Below, piece after piece: positions 1-8,639 of a DNA stretch of 42,751 nucleotides (within the stretch, counting starts at the first letter, position 1; every line of letters starts with the position of its first letter). Where the stretch lies: positions 1-42,751 of the forward strand of contig NZ_SSHJ01000032.1 of NCBI RefSeq assembly GCF_005925345.1, read 5' to 3'. The notes under the pieces were generated by a model, which ran no database searches, was not told the DNA's origin, and worked only from the letters and a program-made list of their open reading frames with translations. The position numbers and the translations under genes were made by a program. The DNA comes from Pedobacter ureilyticus. Its GTDB lineage: Bacteria; Bacteroidota; Bacteroidia; Sphingobacteriales; Sphingobacteriaceae.

Positions 1-71
1 CTCGTCCCTAACGAGCCGTTGGAATTTCAGTTCAGGAAAATGGGAGAATGGCTCGTGAGCAAACTATACTA

Positions 72-126
72 GAGTTTTGGACAGTTTGGAACGAAACGAC
101 GTGGCTACTTTTACCGGAATATACAA
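72..126 (+). repeat. ~55-bp segment shared with the flank of the IS110 element
   Basis: This stretch aligns by eye with the reverse complement of 20463-20518. Shared blocks include GGACAGTTTG followed by AACGAAA, with matching ends (GAGTT and ATACAA). I estimate roughly 70% identity with a few gaps. It probably marks the end of a mobile element, either a remnant or an insertion target, because the second copy lies just past the IS110 transposase gene. No ORF runs through it. Confidence 0.5.
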
Positions 127-333
127 CCAAGTTGCTTCCGCTTTTTCATGACCAGATAAAGAATTGAATTCGTATAAAGTCATAGCGTTATATGAGGAGA
201 AATAATCAATACAATAGTTTTTTCTATTTTAGCCAAAATTGCTATTATAGTTCTTGTTGATTACTGTATAGTTTATGGGTTGCTTAGATTATTTGATAGT
301 GATTTAAACTTTTATTTGCGATAGCAGCGCTTT
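127..333. other. No gene recognised
   Basis: AT-rich sequence between the mobile-element-like segment and the HTH gene. I see no ORF with coding character, no tRNA and no clear terminator. It is the downstream side of the minus-strand regulator gene. Confidence 0.4.
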
Positions 334-579
334 CTATTCCCATTCGGATTCCGGTCTGAGTTTCAGTTCGTGGCACAAAAAGTCTACTATATCTGAATAA
401 GGCACTTGTAATGCTAAGGCAACTAAATAAATTTCTTCTACAGTAGGTCTTGACTTCATATCAATATGTAGCTTGCTAATCCTATCTTTAGAAATTCCTG
501 TTCTTCTCGAAAGTTTTGCCTGGCTTAAAGGTTTTTTAGATAGGTAAAGCCCAAGTCTGGTTAGTGTTTCTTTTCCCAC
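334..579 (-). CDS. Small HTH (XRE/Cro-type) transcriptional regulator
   Basis: An 81-residue protein that is almost entirely one helix-turn-helix domain. Residues about 16-40 carry the signature (SQAKLSRRTGISKDRISKL), followed by a second helix pair rich in LVALALQV, as in phage Cro/XRE domains. There is no effector or dimerisation domain beyond the fold, so it probably acts as a small repressor. The gene reads leftward. Some 60 bases upstream of its start lies a rightward promoter flanked by an inverted repeat (644-650 and 679-685), a plausible operator. The targets are unknown, and partnership with the non-coding RNA at 832 is only a positional guess. The length is normal for single-domain members. 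Confidence 0.8.
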   Translation of the reverse strand: MGKETLTRLGLYLSKKPLSQAKLSRRTGISKDRISKLHIDMKSRPTVEEIYLVALALQVPYSDIVDFLCHELKLRPESEWE

Positions 580-636
580 GTTGTCATATTCTTATCTTAT
601 TAAAAGTAACAAGCGAGTATTTAAATCGATAAAATA

Positions 637-667
637 TTTGTATATGAATGATATTTATCTATATTTG
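637..667 (+). promoter_or_regulatory. Bacteroidota-type promoter flanked by an inverted repeat
   Basis: TTTG at 637-640, a 19-base spacer, then TATATTTG at 660-667 matches the Bacteroidota -33/-7 consensus (TTTG, N19-21, TAnnTTTG). Transcription would start near 673 and run rightward. ATGAATG at 644-650 and CATTCAT at 679-685 form a perfect inverted repeat around the -7 element, a good position for a repressor such as the HTH protein encoded divergently at 334-579. No ORF of note follows for 590 bases, so the transcript may be non-coding or may read toward the RNA at 832. Confidence 0.55.
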
Positions 668-817
668 TATTGAAATAACATTCATTTGTTTATGATTAAT
701 TAAAAAAAGTATATCTCTGCCACAGAGTAGAGAGGATTTATTCAAGAGTCTTGTCAACGAAAACTAGCACTTTTAAAGACGCAAGACGATAGGAATAAAC
801 CCATAACTGTTATTGCG

Positions 818-825
818 TATATTTG
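818..825 (+). promoter_or_regulatory. -7 promoter element of the structured RNA
   Basis: TATATTTG exactly matches TAnnTTTG. It lies 6-9 bases before the first base of the closing stem of the RNA described at 832-1025, which is the expected distance to a start site. The -33 box is weak. Confidence 0.5.
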
Positions 826-831
826 CACAAT

Positions 832-1025
832 CTACAGGGATGGGTTCCTATTGATGCTGCGTCAAGGTTCTAGTGCTAGTACCGCGTTGTCAGCAGAAAA
901 TGGGCCCGCCCTGTTAGTATTTTCTGAAAGACTCGTATCACCCATACGAGCATGGAAAGAAAAAAACTGAACGTATTTTTAGTAACCCAGTGCAGCAATT
1001 GGCAAGGCCAGTTGTCTGTTTTTTC
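832..1025 (+). ncRNA. Unassigned structured RNA, about 194 nt
   Basis: The segment has its own -7 element (818-825), no ORF, nested pairing and a terminator. ACAGGG (834-839) pairs with CCCTGT (909-914), and GGG (842-844) with CCC (905-907). After an internal bubble of about 10 bases per side, GCTG (856-859) pairs with CAGC (891-894), CAA (863-865) with TTG (887-889) and GGT (866-868) with ACC (881-883), capped by a CTAG-rich loop. A second hairpin follows (CTCGTAT/ATACGAG, about 932-950), then the terminator at 993-1024. The long stem with a central bubble recalls 6S RNA, but the 3' end does not close onto the 5' end as in canonical 6S. It lacks the motifs I know for cobalamin, TPP or SAM riboswitches, RNase P, tmRNA and SRP RNA. 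It could be a trans-acting sRNA or a leader of the SusC operon 245 bases downstream, but the terminator favours an independent transcript. Confidence 0.6.
993..1024 (+). terminator. Intrinsic terminator of the structured RNA
   Basis: CAGCAATTGGC (993-1003) pairs with GCCAGTTGTCTG (1007-1018) with one bulged T, a three-base loop and a run of six T directly after the stem. Confidence 0.75.
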
Positions 1026-1269
1026 TTTCCGCACATCCCATCCAATTTCATTTTATCCTTTTGATAGGCTTTATGCTTTGAAGCCTAAAAATCCGGTATA
1101 GCCTTATTTAAACTGTCGGTCTATTTCATAAATAAAGGTTTAGGTTAATAATAATTTGGCCGGCAGTTTTTCTCTTTTTTAATTGATGGCGAAATGTTCA
1201 TTTCTGCCAAAGGGCTTTCTATTGCCAAAATTTTTCCACTCAACAACCTACAAACTAAACAACTAATCA

Positions 1270-4200
1270 ATGAAATACATATCAACCATATTAATGCTAT
1301 TTGCGTTTTGCCTCGTTGTGCGAGCGCAAGAAAAACTGCGGGGCAGGGTAGTAGATGCCCAGAACCAACAGCCCTTGGCAGGTGCGGTCATCAAGATCAA
1401 AACACCCGCCAAAACAGCTATCAGCAACAACGAAGGCGAGTTTGAACTCAATTTGCCTAAGGGCACTTACGAGCTGCAAGTGAAATACCTAGCTTATGGC
1501 ATTAAAGAATTGTTGTTGCGGTTACCACAAAACGAACCACTATTGCTACAACTACATGCCAATGAAAATAGCCTGCAAGAGGTGCAGGTGGTAAGCACGG
1601 GCTACCAAACCCTGCCCAAAGAAAGGGCAACGGGGAGTTTTGTCCATATCGATAATGAATTATTAAACCGAAATGGTGCCAGCACCAATTTGCTGGAGCG
1701 CATAGACGGCATTACCAGTGGGGTTACTTTCAATAACAACAGTTTTGATGGTAATGGTAACAGACAGGGGCGTCAAAGTCTGATAGAGGTACGGGGAAGA
1801 TCAACGCTTTTTTCGGCTGCCGAACCGCTAATAGTATTGGATAATTTTCCCTATGATGGCAATTTGGCCAATATTAACCCTAACGATGTAGAAACGATCA
1901 CGGTGCTCAAAGATGCCGCTGCGGCATCGGCATGGGGTGCACGTAGTGCCAATGGCGTTATCGTAATTACTACCAAAAAAGGGAAGCTCAACAGTGCACC
2001 AAAGGTTTCATTCAATTCTTCGGTCAATATTGCCCAAAAACCAGATCTATATGCGGTACCACAGTTAAGTTCGGCACAATTTATTGAAGTGCAGCAGCTT
2101 CTTTTTGATAGGGGAGCGTACAATACAACGATTAACAATGGGTTCGCCGCATTAGCACCAGCAGTAGAGATCATGTTGGCCCGACGCAATGGTACCATTA
2201 CAGAAGCGCAGAAACAGCAGCAACTGGATGTGCTCAGGAGCTACGATGCTAGGGAGCAGCTACTGGTCTACAATTATCGTAAAGCCATGCAGCAACAATA
2301 CCAAACAAGTGTGGCGGGCGGTACAAAGACCCAAAAATATTTTGTTTCGGTAGGTTACAACAATAACCTGAACAGTGTTGTAAACGGGAGTTACCAGCGC
2401 CTAACCCTTAACGCTAGTAATACCTATTATTTTTTGGATAACAAGCTGGAGCTGATGTCAAACATTATCTATACGGGTTCCAAAAGTAAAACCGGCCCAT
2501 CGCTAAGCGCTGTATATCCCTACAGCAAATTTGCCGATATGGAGGGCAATCCCTTGGTAGAGGCAAGAGATTTAAGGCCATCTTACGCAAGTACGGCGGG
2601 CAATGGAAAACTTTTGCCTTGGCTGTACAGACCCTTAGACGAGGTGAGGAATGGTTATGGCGCAACTACAAGTGAGCTTACCAGTTACAGATTAAATTTT
2701 TCTTTAAGCTATGCTGTTTTCAAAGGGCTAAAGGTAGCTGCCATCTACGGTTTCGAGAAAGGTCTAACCGATGGCAATACGCTGTATGAGCTAGAGTCTT
2801 ATTTTGCCCGTAATGCCATCAACAGACTTTCACAGATTAACGCTGTATCTGGCGCCGTAACCTATCCCATGCCTATGGGAGGTATATTAAACAACACGAT
2901 GGGCGAACTCAGATCCCATAATGGTCGTGTGCAGGCCAACTATAACCATAACTGGGGCAACCATTCTATAAATGCCCTGATGGGTTCAGAAATCAAAGAT
3001 CAGCAAAACTTCAGAACGGCCACGAGCTGGTACGGCTATGATCCGGAAACAGGGTTAAACCAAAACGCGGCAATCAGCTACACCACCAACTATCCATTAT
3101 TCTATAATCCCTCAAGTACTTCGCGTATCAACCCAAATGCCAGCAAAACGGGTACTACAAATAGGTTTTTATCCTACTACCTTAATGCTTCCTATAGCTA
3201 TAACCAAAAATATACCTTATCATTAAGTGCCCGCAGAGACGAATCAAATCTTTTCGGTGTGGCTACCAACCAAAAGGGCGTGCCGCTATGGAGCTCAGGT
3301 GTGGCGTGGAATTTGGATAGGGAAGATTTTTATGGCTTGGTATGGTTGCCCAGCTTAAAATTGCGGGCCACTTATGGGCATACGGGCAATGTGAACAACA
3401 GTATCTCAGCCTATCTTACCGCCAACAACATGATATTGAATGCCTACGATACGAATTATGCAACGATCGTAAATCCCCCAAATCCAGATCTGAGATGGGA
3501 AAAGGTCACCAATATTAATCTTGGACTTGATTTTGCCTCCAAAAACAACCGCTTGTCCGGAAACATAGATTTTTGGAGTAAAAAAGGGATTGATCTGATA
3601 GGCAACAGTCCTATCGCCCCTCAAACGGGTATTTCGTTGTATACCGGCAATAGCGCCAATACGCTTACCCGGGGCGTAGACCTACAGTTGAACAGCGATA
3701 ACCTTAATGGAGCGCTTGAGTGGCGAACTACCTTTCTTTACAATTATACCACCAGTAAGGTAACCGATTATAAAGTAAGCAATGGTACCAACCTTAATGT
3801 GGTGTCTGCAAACTACAATAATCCGCTAGAGGGTTATCCCTATTATGCGCTGTTCAGTCTCAGGTATGCGGGCCTCAATGCCAGTGGTGCACCACAAGGG
3901 TATCTTAATGGCGAAGTAAGCACCAATTATACGGGCATTGTAAACGCTACAGACCGGAGCCAATTAGTTTACCATGGCTCGGCCGTACCCACCTCTTTCG
4001 GCAGCTTACGCAATACGTTTGCTTATGGTGCTTTCGAGCTATCATTTAATGTGCTCTATAAATTTGGGTACTATTTTAGGAGAAATTCTTTAAACAATAG
4101 CACCCTCTATAGTACTGGAGGCAGTTATAAAATTGCCGACTACGACCAGCGCTGGAAGCAGCCTGGCGATGAACTGTACACAAGTGTGCCGGCATTGGTA

Positions 4201-4467
4201 TATCCGGCGGTAACCAACCGTACAAACCTTTATACCAATGCAGAGGTACTGGTAGAAAAGGGAGACCATATACGCCTACAGGATCTTCGTTTGGGCTACA
4301 CAATAACACCAAGAAAAAGGAAGCCCTTTAAGAGCGTAAACATCTTCGGTTACCTAAATAACCTGGGGATCTTATGGAGGGCCAATAATAAAGATATCGA
4401 TCCGGACAGTCCAACAGGCATACCTAATGTACAAACGTTGGCCTTTGGTATCCGGTCAGAGCTCTAA
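1270..4467 (+). CDS. SusC/RagA-family TonB-dependent outer-membrane transporter
   Basis: A 1065-residue outer-membrane protein that would import an oligomeric substrate with TonB energy, together with the SusD encoded next. Residues 1-19 are a signal peptide ending VRAQ. Residues about 21-100 are a carboxypeptidase-regulatory-like beta domain. Residues about 115-238 are the plug, with the SusC hallmarks VVSTGYQ, LIVLDNFPYDG, ETITVLKDA and ANGVIVITTKKG. The rest is a 22-strand-type barrel rich in YNY and SLSARRDESN patterns. It lacks an STN signalling domain, unlike the SusC at 35459, so it is not expected to signal to an anti-sigma factor. It starts a three-gene + run (SusC, SusD, TlpA-like; gaps 45 and 55 bases). 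The substrate cannot be read from sequence, and no glycoside hydrolase lies nearby. Confidence 0.95.
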   Translation: MKYISTILMLFAFCLVVRAQEKLRGRVVDAQNQQPLAGAVIKIKTPAKTAISNNEGEFELNLPKGTYELQVKYLAYGIKELLLRLPQNEPLLLQLHANENSLQEVQVVSTGYQTLPKERATGSFVHIDNELLNRNGASTNLLERIDGITSGVTFNNNSFDGNGNRQGRQSLIEVRGRSTLFSAAEPLIVLDNFPYDGNLANINPNDVETITVLKDAAAASAWGARSANGVIVITTKKGKLNSAPKVSFNSSVNIAQKPDLYAVPQLSSAQFIEVQQLLFDRGAYNTTINNGFAALAPAVEIMLARRNGTITEAQKQQQLDVLRSYDAREQLLVYNYRKAMQQQYQTSVAGGTKTQKYFVSVGYNNNLNSVVNGSYQRLTLNASNTYYFLDNKLELMSNIIYTGSKSKTGPSLSAVYPYSKFADMEGNPLVEARDLRPSYASTAGNGKLLPWLYRPLDEVRNGYGATTSELTSYRLNFSLSYAVFKGLKVAAIYGFEKGLTDGNTLYELESYFARNAINRLSQINAVSGAVTYPMPMGGILNNTMGELRSHNGRVQANYNHNWGNHSINALMGSEIKDQQNFRTATSWYGYDPETGLNQNAAISYTTNYPLFYNPSSTSRINPNASKTGTTNRFLSYYLNASYSYNQKYTLSLSARRDESNLFGVATNQKGVPLWSSGVAWNLDREDFYGLVWLPSLKLRATYGHTGNVNNSISAYLTANNMILNAYDTNYATIVNPPNPDLRWEKVTNINLGLDFASKNNRLSGNIDFWSKKGIDLIGNSPIAPQTGISLYTGNSANTLTRGVDLQLNSDNLNGALEWRTTFLYNYTTSKVTDYKVSNGTNLNVVSANYNNPLEGYPYYALFSLRYAGLNASGAPQGYLNGEVSTNYTGIVNATDRSQLVYHGSAVPTSFGSLRNTFAYGAFELSFNVLYKFGYYFRRNSLNNSTLYSTGGSYKIADYDQRWKQPGDELYTSVPALVYPAVTNRTNLYTNAEVLVEKGDHIRLQDLRLGYTITPRKRKPFKSVNIFGYLNNLGILWRANNKDIDPDSPTGIPNVQTLAFGIRSEL

Positions 4468-4512
4468 TGATATCAATTAACGTAATACTAGCCAACCTAA
4501 ACGACCAATAAG

Positions 4513-5910
4513 ATGAAAAAATATAGAATAATAATCCACCTGTCCATAATGGTGCTGCTTCTTGCTGCTTGTAGCAAGTCCAATTTTTTGGACAAAAAAC
4601 CCAGTATGGATATAGTTGTAGCCAAGACATTGACCGATTTCAATAACCTGTTAGAAAACACAACCATCATTAGACGCACAGGTTCCTTGGCACAGATGTC
4701 TGCCGATGACTATATCATTCCAGATTTTGCGGTTTGGCAGGGCCTATCAAATAACATGCAACGCAATTCGTATATCTGGGCCAAAGATATTTACGGGGGC
4801 GATAATGGCATATTAGATTGGAATGCCTTATATACCAGCGTTTTTTATGCCAATGCCGTTTTGGATGGTTTAGAAAGTGCTGCTGAAAAATCAACAGCGC
4901 AAGGCCAATACTTAAAGGGCTGGGCATTATTTGTGCGTGCCTACGCCTTCTATGATCTTACCCGTAACTTCTGCAAAGCTTATGATGCAGGTACGGCCGC
5001 TACAGATCTAGGCATTCCATTGCGATCAACTTCTGCCATAGAACATATAGCGCAAAGGGCAACGCTGCAGGAAAGCTATGACCGTATTTTAGGGGACTTG
5101 AAATTGGCTGAAACCCTTTTGCCTGCGGAGCGCCCCTCGGCCAATCTCAACCGGCCTTCTAAAATTGCAGTTGATGCATTAATGGCCCGCATCTATTTGG
5201 ATATGCGCAATTATAGCTTGGCAGAAACCTATGCCGATAAATGCCTTGGGCGCTACAGTACATTGATAGACTATAACACCGTAAGCCCTACTGCCGCCGT
5301 ACCCTTCTCTACAACTAATGATGAGTTGATCTACAATACGCACCAAATACCCTATAATGCGGAAATCACGGGTGCACTACCCAGTTTGGCAGCAAAGATA
5401 TCGCCAGAGCTATTAGGGCTTTATGATAAAGACGACCTGAGGCTGCCCATCTATTTTGCCTTTACTGCGGCAACCAATAGCTACTCTATAAAAAGTGGCT
5501 ACTATGGTGCTGGTCTTTATCCATTTACGGGCTTGGCCACAGACGAGGTTTACCTGATCAAGGCTGAATGTTTGGCGAGGCGAAATGAACCCGATCTGGC
5601 GATGGAAAGATTAAACTCTTTATTGATCAGACGTTTTCCGAATACTGCCGCAAAGCCCTACCAGCCACTTGTTGCAACGTCATCGCTCGATGCGCTGGAC
5701 AAAATCCTACTTGAGCGTAGAAAGGAACTGGTTTGGCGGGGCATCCGCTGGCACGACCTAAAACGCCTAAACAAGGAAGGTGCCAATATCACCCTAAGCC
5801 GGACATTAAATGGCGTGGTGTATACCTTGCCGCCTAACGACCCTCGTTGGGTGTTTCCAATACCAGACGAAGAGATTTCAGAGAGTGGTATCAGACAGAA
5901 TATCAGGTAA
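4513..5910 (+). CDS. SusD/RagB-family outer-membrane lipoprotein
   Basis: A 465-residue surface lipoprotein that caps the SusC barrel and captures substrate. The signal peptide ends with lipobox LLAAC (Cys20). The N-terminal part holds the TPR-like helical SusD core (for example LKGWALFVRAYAFYDL near 135-150), and the C-terminal part has the conserved SusD tail LLERRKELVWRGIRWHDLKR. It is on the short side for SusD, consistent with the SusD-like subset paired with TlpA proteins rather than a starch-type SusD. It directly follows its SusC partner. Confidence 0.93.
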   Translation: MKKYRIIIHLSIMVLLLAACSKSNFLDKKPSMDIVVAKTLTDFNNLLENTTIIRRTGSLAQMSADDYIIPDFAVWQGLSNNMQRNSYIWAKDIYGGDNGILDWNALYTSVFYANAVLDGLESAAEKSTAQGQYLKGWALFVRAYAFYDLTRNFCKAYDAGTAATDLGIPLRSTSAIEHIAQRATLQESYDRILGDLKLAETLLPAERPSANLNRPSKIAVDALMARIYLDMRNYSLAETYADKCLGRYSTLIDYNTVSPTAAVPFSTTNDELIYNTHQIPYNAEITGALPSLAAKISPELLGLYDKDDLRLPIYFAFTAATNSYSIKSGYYGAGLYPFTGLATDEVYLIKAECLARRNEPDLAMERLNSLLIRRFPNTAAKPYQPLVATSSLDALDKILLERRKELVWRGIRWHDLKRLNKEGANITLSRTLNGVVYTLPPNDPRWVFPIPDEEISESGIRQNIR

Positions 5911-5965
5911 GGGCAAATGCTTTTTTAAGAAAAAAGAAATAAGTTAAAAATCAAAAGAATAGAAG

Positions 5966-7483
5966 ATGAGCAGATATCTCAAAAATATAATCATATATGT
6001 ATTAGTACTTATTCCCGTTTTGGGCAGTGCACAGTTAAAACAGGATGACAGTATCCACTTTGTAAATATGGAAGTTGTGGTGGAGGACATAGACATGTTG
6101 CAGAACGCCGAGATTCAGTTCGAAATGTGCAAAGATGGTATCAATTCGCTATATCTCAGTCCTAGGGATAAGTATACCTTCAAGATAACTGCTGCCAGCA
6201 CTAGGATAGTTGTTCCCTTAACAACAGCTATTAATTATGGTATCATACTATATACCCATAACCAGAATAAAAAAGAGCCGTTTGCCATCGGCGAAAACCT
6301 TTTTATTTTTGAAAATGGAGACGATGTTAAGGTGGTTTTGACTAAGAATAACTTCTCTTTTTCGGGAAAAGGTAGTGCCAAATACAATTACTTAAAGACA
6401 ATTGGGAAACAGGTAGACCGTCTTATCAGATCTAATAGTAAGGCGCTTGCCCATTACAATAGCGGTAATTACAAAGGTTGGATCTATGGAAGAATAGCGC
6501 AGATTGATTCCTTGTTCGATGCTGTCGCTGATAAGTTGAAATGGTACAGGGCGGATATCAGCCCCAGTATATATCATCAGCTGGAAGTGGACAATTGGGC
6601 ACGGTACAATAAGAAAATACTCAATTTATTATCTACAAAAGCTATCGGTCATCCCGATACCAATTACAACAAAGCATTTAGGCAAGTATTTACCGAGATT
6701 TTTTCAGCGTTTGATGCCAATCGATTTGACCAGGAAAGCTTGGCACAATCGTATTACTATGTAGACTACCTGTACCATAGACAGGGATGGGCCACTACCT
6801 ACGCCATAAATGACGGTTCGGCCGATAAACTGAAACAGTATGCGTTTGAAGATGTCTACAAATCCATTCGTAAAAGCGATGGGGGGCTGATAAGGGATAA
6901 GCTGACATTGATCACTTTCAGCGCTGATGCCATCAGAAGTCCAGATGCTAAAAACTTTATCAGTGATGCGATAAAGATGGGAGGAGCAAATAAATATACA
7001 GAAAAACTGAAAGAGATGGAAATGGCATTGATGGGTAACGTGTTTCCCTTTGAACTACCGGATGCAACGGGTAAGGTCCATAAACTGGATGATTTTAAGG
7101 GAAAGCTGATCGTTATGGATTTTTGGTACACCGGCTGTATACCGTGTAGATTCTTGGCCAAGGCTTTGAAACCTATTGTCAGTTCTTATAAAAACAATCC
7201 CAATATTGTCTTTATCACGGTAAGTATAGATGGTAGCAAAAAAAGAGAAATATGGCTAAAGAGCTTAATGGATGAAACCTACACCAGTAACGACGAACTT
7301 AACCTACTGGCGCCCGATGGGAAAGATTCGGAAATCGTCAAGTTTTATAATATACAGGGCTATCCCGCTTTGTTTCTTATTTCGAAAGAAGGAAAGATGA
7401 TTACTACTGCTCCGCCAAGGCCAGGGTTGGATAACCCGGAAGATACGGCAGCTTTCAAGGAACTTATCAATAAGTACCTATAA
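5966..7483 (+). CDS. Exported TlpA/redoxin-type thioredoxin-fold protein
   Basis: A 505-residue exported protein with an N-terminal signal (hydrophobic 8-20, ending GSAQ), a long helical, mostly uncharacterised middle part (about 30-360), and a C-terminal thioredoxin-like domain (about 365-505). The active site is C391-I-P-C394 within FWYTGCIPC, and the cis-proline is P467 in GYPALF. Both are intact, so it should be a working thiol-disulfide oxidoreductase in the periplasm or on the cell surface. It is third in the SusC-SusD-TlpA run. On the opposite strand just beyond it sits a MauE/DoxX-like protein, a family that feeds electrons to such thioredoxins, so the two probably cooperate. The target could be the small two-cysteine protein encoded at 7533-7910 (inference). 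Confidence 0.9.
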   Translation: MSRYLKNIIIYVLVLIPVLGSAQLKQDDSIHFVNMEVVVEDIDMLQNAEIQFEMCKDGINSLYLSPRDKYTFKITAASTRIVVPLTTAINYGIILYTHNQNKKEPFAIGENLFIFENGDDVKVVLTKNNFSFSGKGSAKYNYLKTIGKQVDRLIRSNSKALAHYNSGNYKGWIYGRIAQIDSLFDAVADKLKWYRADISPSIYHQLEVDNWARYNKKILNLLSTKAIGHPDTNYNKAFRQVFTEIFSAFDANRFDQESLAQSYYYVDYLYHRQGWATTYAINDGSADKLKQYAFEDVYKSIRKSDGGLIRDKLTLITFSADAIRSPDAKNFISDAIKMGGANKYTEKLKEMEMALMGNVFPFELPDATGKVHKLDDFKGKLIVMDFWYTGCIPCRFLAKALKPIVSSYKNNPNIVFITVSIDGSKKREIWLKSLMDETYTSNDELNLLAPDGKDSEIVKFYNIQGYPALFLISKEGKMITTAPPRPGLDNPEDTAAFKELINKYL

Positions 7484-7491
7484 GGCACTTA

Positions 7492-7529
7492 TTCAGCAAT
7501 CGCCTAAAGTTGGCGATTGCTGAAGTTTT
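7492..7529. terminator. Bidirectional terminator between convergent genes
   Basis: A perfect 13-bp stem, TTCAGCAATCGCC (7492-7504) with GGCGATTGCTGAA (7512-7524), a 7-base loop, and T-rich sequence after it on +. It lies exactly between the convergent TlpA-like gene and the minus-strand small gene, so it can end both transcripts. Confidence 0.8.
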
Positions 7530-7532
7530 ATA

Positions 7533-7910
7533 CTATTGGTATGGGCCACTGTATAATGCTGCGCTAGAGCTTGGCGCAGATTCAATCCAAGAATTTTCAA
7601 GAAATTCTTCAATCTGCTCATCAGAATAGCCGTCTACTGGCTGTTCTGGCATTTCATCCTTACCTAAAGGTGTAACTTGATAAATACAATCTTTAGAGGC
7701 AGGCGTTAAACACAGGCCGTCATTAGGCGTACCCGACAAAAGGTACTCCCTAAATTCATTTGTACCTATTTGTACAATATGATCAGCGACCACCTTTCCT
7801 GCTTTTAATGCTCGATGTTCTTTTAATTCGCTTTTTGAGGTAAAAGCGCTAAAACCTACGGCAAGTACTGCAACTAGCAGTCCCAATGCCATTTTCTTTA
7901 AATTTGTCAT
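7533..7910 (-). CDS. Small exported two-cysteine protein (DUF6520-like)
   Basis: A 125-residue protein with an N-terminal signal (KKMALGLLVAVLAVGFSAFT) and a mature part of about 100 residues containing only two cysteines, C67 and C75, in GLCLTPASKDCIYQV. The N-terminus and cysteine pair resemble the small Bacteroidota family DUF6520, recalled without a search. The acidic C-terminal half is low in hydrophobics. The gene is downstream of the MauE/DoxX-like gene on the same strand (2-base gap), so the two are co-transcribed. Pairing with a redox membrane protein and an opposing TlpA-like thioredoxin suggests its cysteines form a disulfide handled by that system. Function is unknown. Confidence 0.8.
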   Translation of the reverse strand: MTNLKKMALGLLVAVLAVGFSAFTSKSELKEHRALKAGKVVADHIVQIGTNEFREYLLSGTPNDGLCLTPASKDCIYQVTPLGKDEMPEQPVDGYSDEQIEEFLENSWIESAPSSSAALYSGPYQ

Positions 7911-7912
7911 TT

Positions 7913-8380
7913 TTATTTATTTTGTAGTTTAAGTTTTTTCCTGAGGTAGACGCCCCCTAGCGCCAAAAGGATGAAACCGATATTAAATACCAAATGCTGG
8001 CCAAAGCTCAAATGTGTTAAGATGAGGTTGCAATGGCAGGGCAGTTGTTCGGCCCAGAGCAGCATACTGGCAATATACAGCGTAAATACACCCATCAAGG
8101 TGGCGAAGGCCCATAGCCCTAAGTGTTGTGTTGCCGGTATAATCAGCAACAGCGAGATCAGCAGCTCTAAGCTGGGCACGGCCACGGCCACCATGGCGGC
8201 GTAAGTTCCAATCCACCTTACCTTGGCCAGGCCGGCGGTAAAGCGCTCCATATCGGTAAATTTTTCGTAAGCCGAAAGTGCAAAAAGGAACAGGCAGGCC
8301 AAGCAAATGGCAAAGGCAATGCCCTCTTGTGTTTTTTTACCCATTTGGAATAGACGGTTGCTTAGGTTTATCATTTTCAT
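7913..8380 (-). CDS. MauE/DoxX-family redox-associated membrane protein
   Basis: A 155-residue inner-membrane protein with four predicted membrane spans (about 22-38, 58-82, 88-108, 125-145) and a cysteine pair in C115-H-C117 between spans three and four (LPCHCNLIL), followed by FGQHLVFN, a pattern typical of Bacteroidota MauE-like proteins. MauE relatives pass reducing equivalents across the membrane to periplasmic thioredoxin-fold proteins, which fits the TlpA-like gene at 5966-7483. It is the first gene of the minus-strand pair. I see no convincing promoter in the 545 bases upstream, which hold a dispersed repeat. Confidence 0.85.
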   Translation of the reverse strand: MKMINLSNRLFQMGKKTQEGIAFAICLACLFLFALSAYEKFTDMERFTAGLAKVRWIGTYAAMVAVAVPSLELLISLLLIIPATQHLGLWAFATLMGVFTLYIASMLLWAEQLPCHCNLILTHLSFGQHLVFNIGFILLALGGVYLRKKLKLQNK

Positions 8381-8639
8381 CTGCCCTTTGGTAAAAGGGG
8401 ATTTGTTGGTTCAAGGTGGCCTACACCACCGCAGGCACGTAACCTGCTAGCCGTTATTTTTACTCTTTATCACAGCCTCCTTTCTTTATCCCAGAGCGCC
8501 ATTGCCTTGGTAGATTAAAGTTAGGGGCTAAACAAATAGGGTAAACCTCTAAATAAATAGCAAAAAAGCTACAGAATAATAGCTTTTGATTAATTACGGA
8601 TGTTACAAAAAGCAGCCGCATTACCAAGCACTAACGATC

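Noticed and set aside
832..1025. Riboswitch (cobalamin, TPP, SAM) or RNase P, tmRNA, SRP RNA
   Set aside because: None of the conserved boxes I know for these RNAs is present, and an internal terminator lies 245 bases before the next gene.
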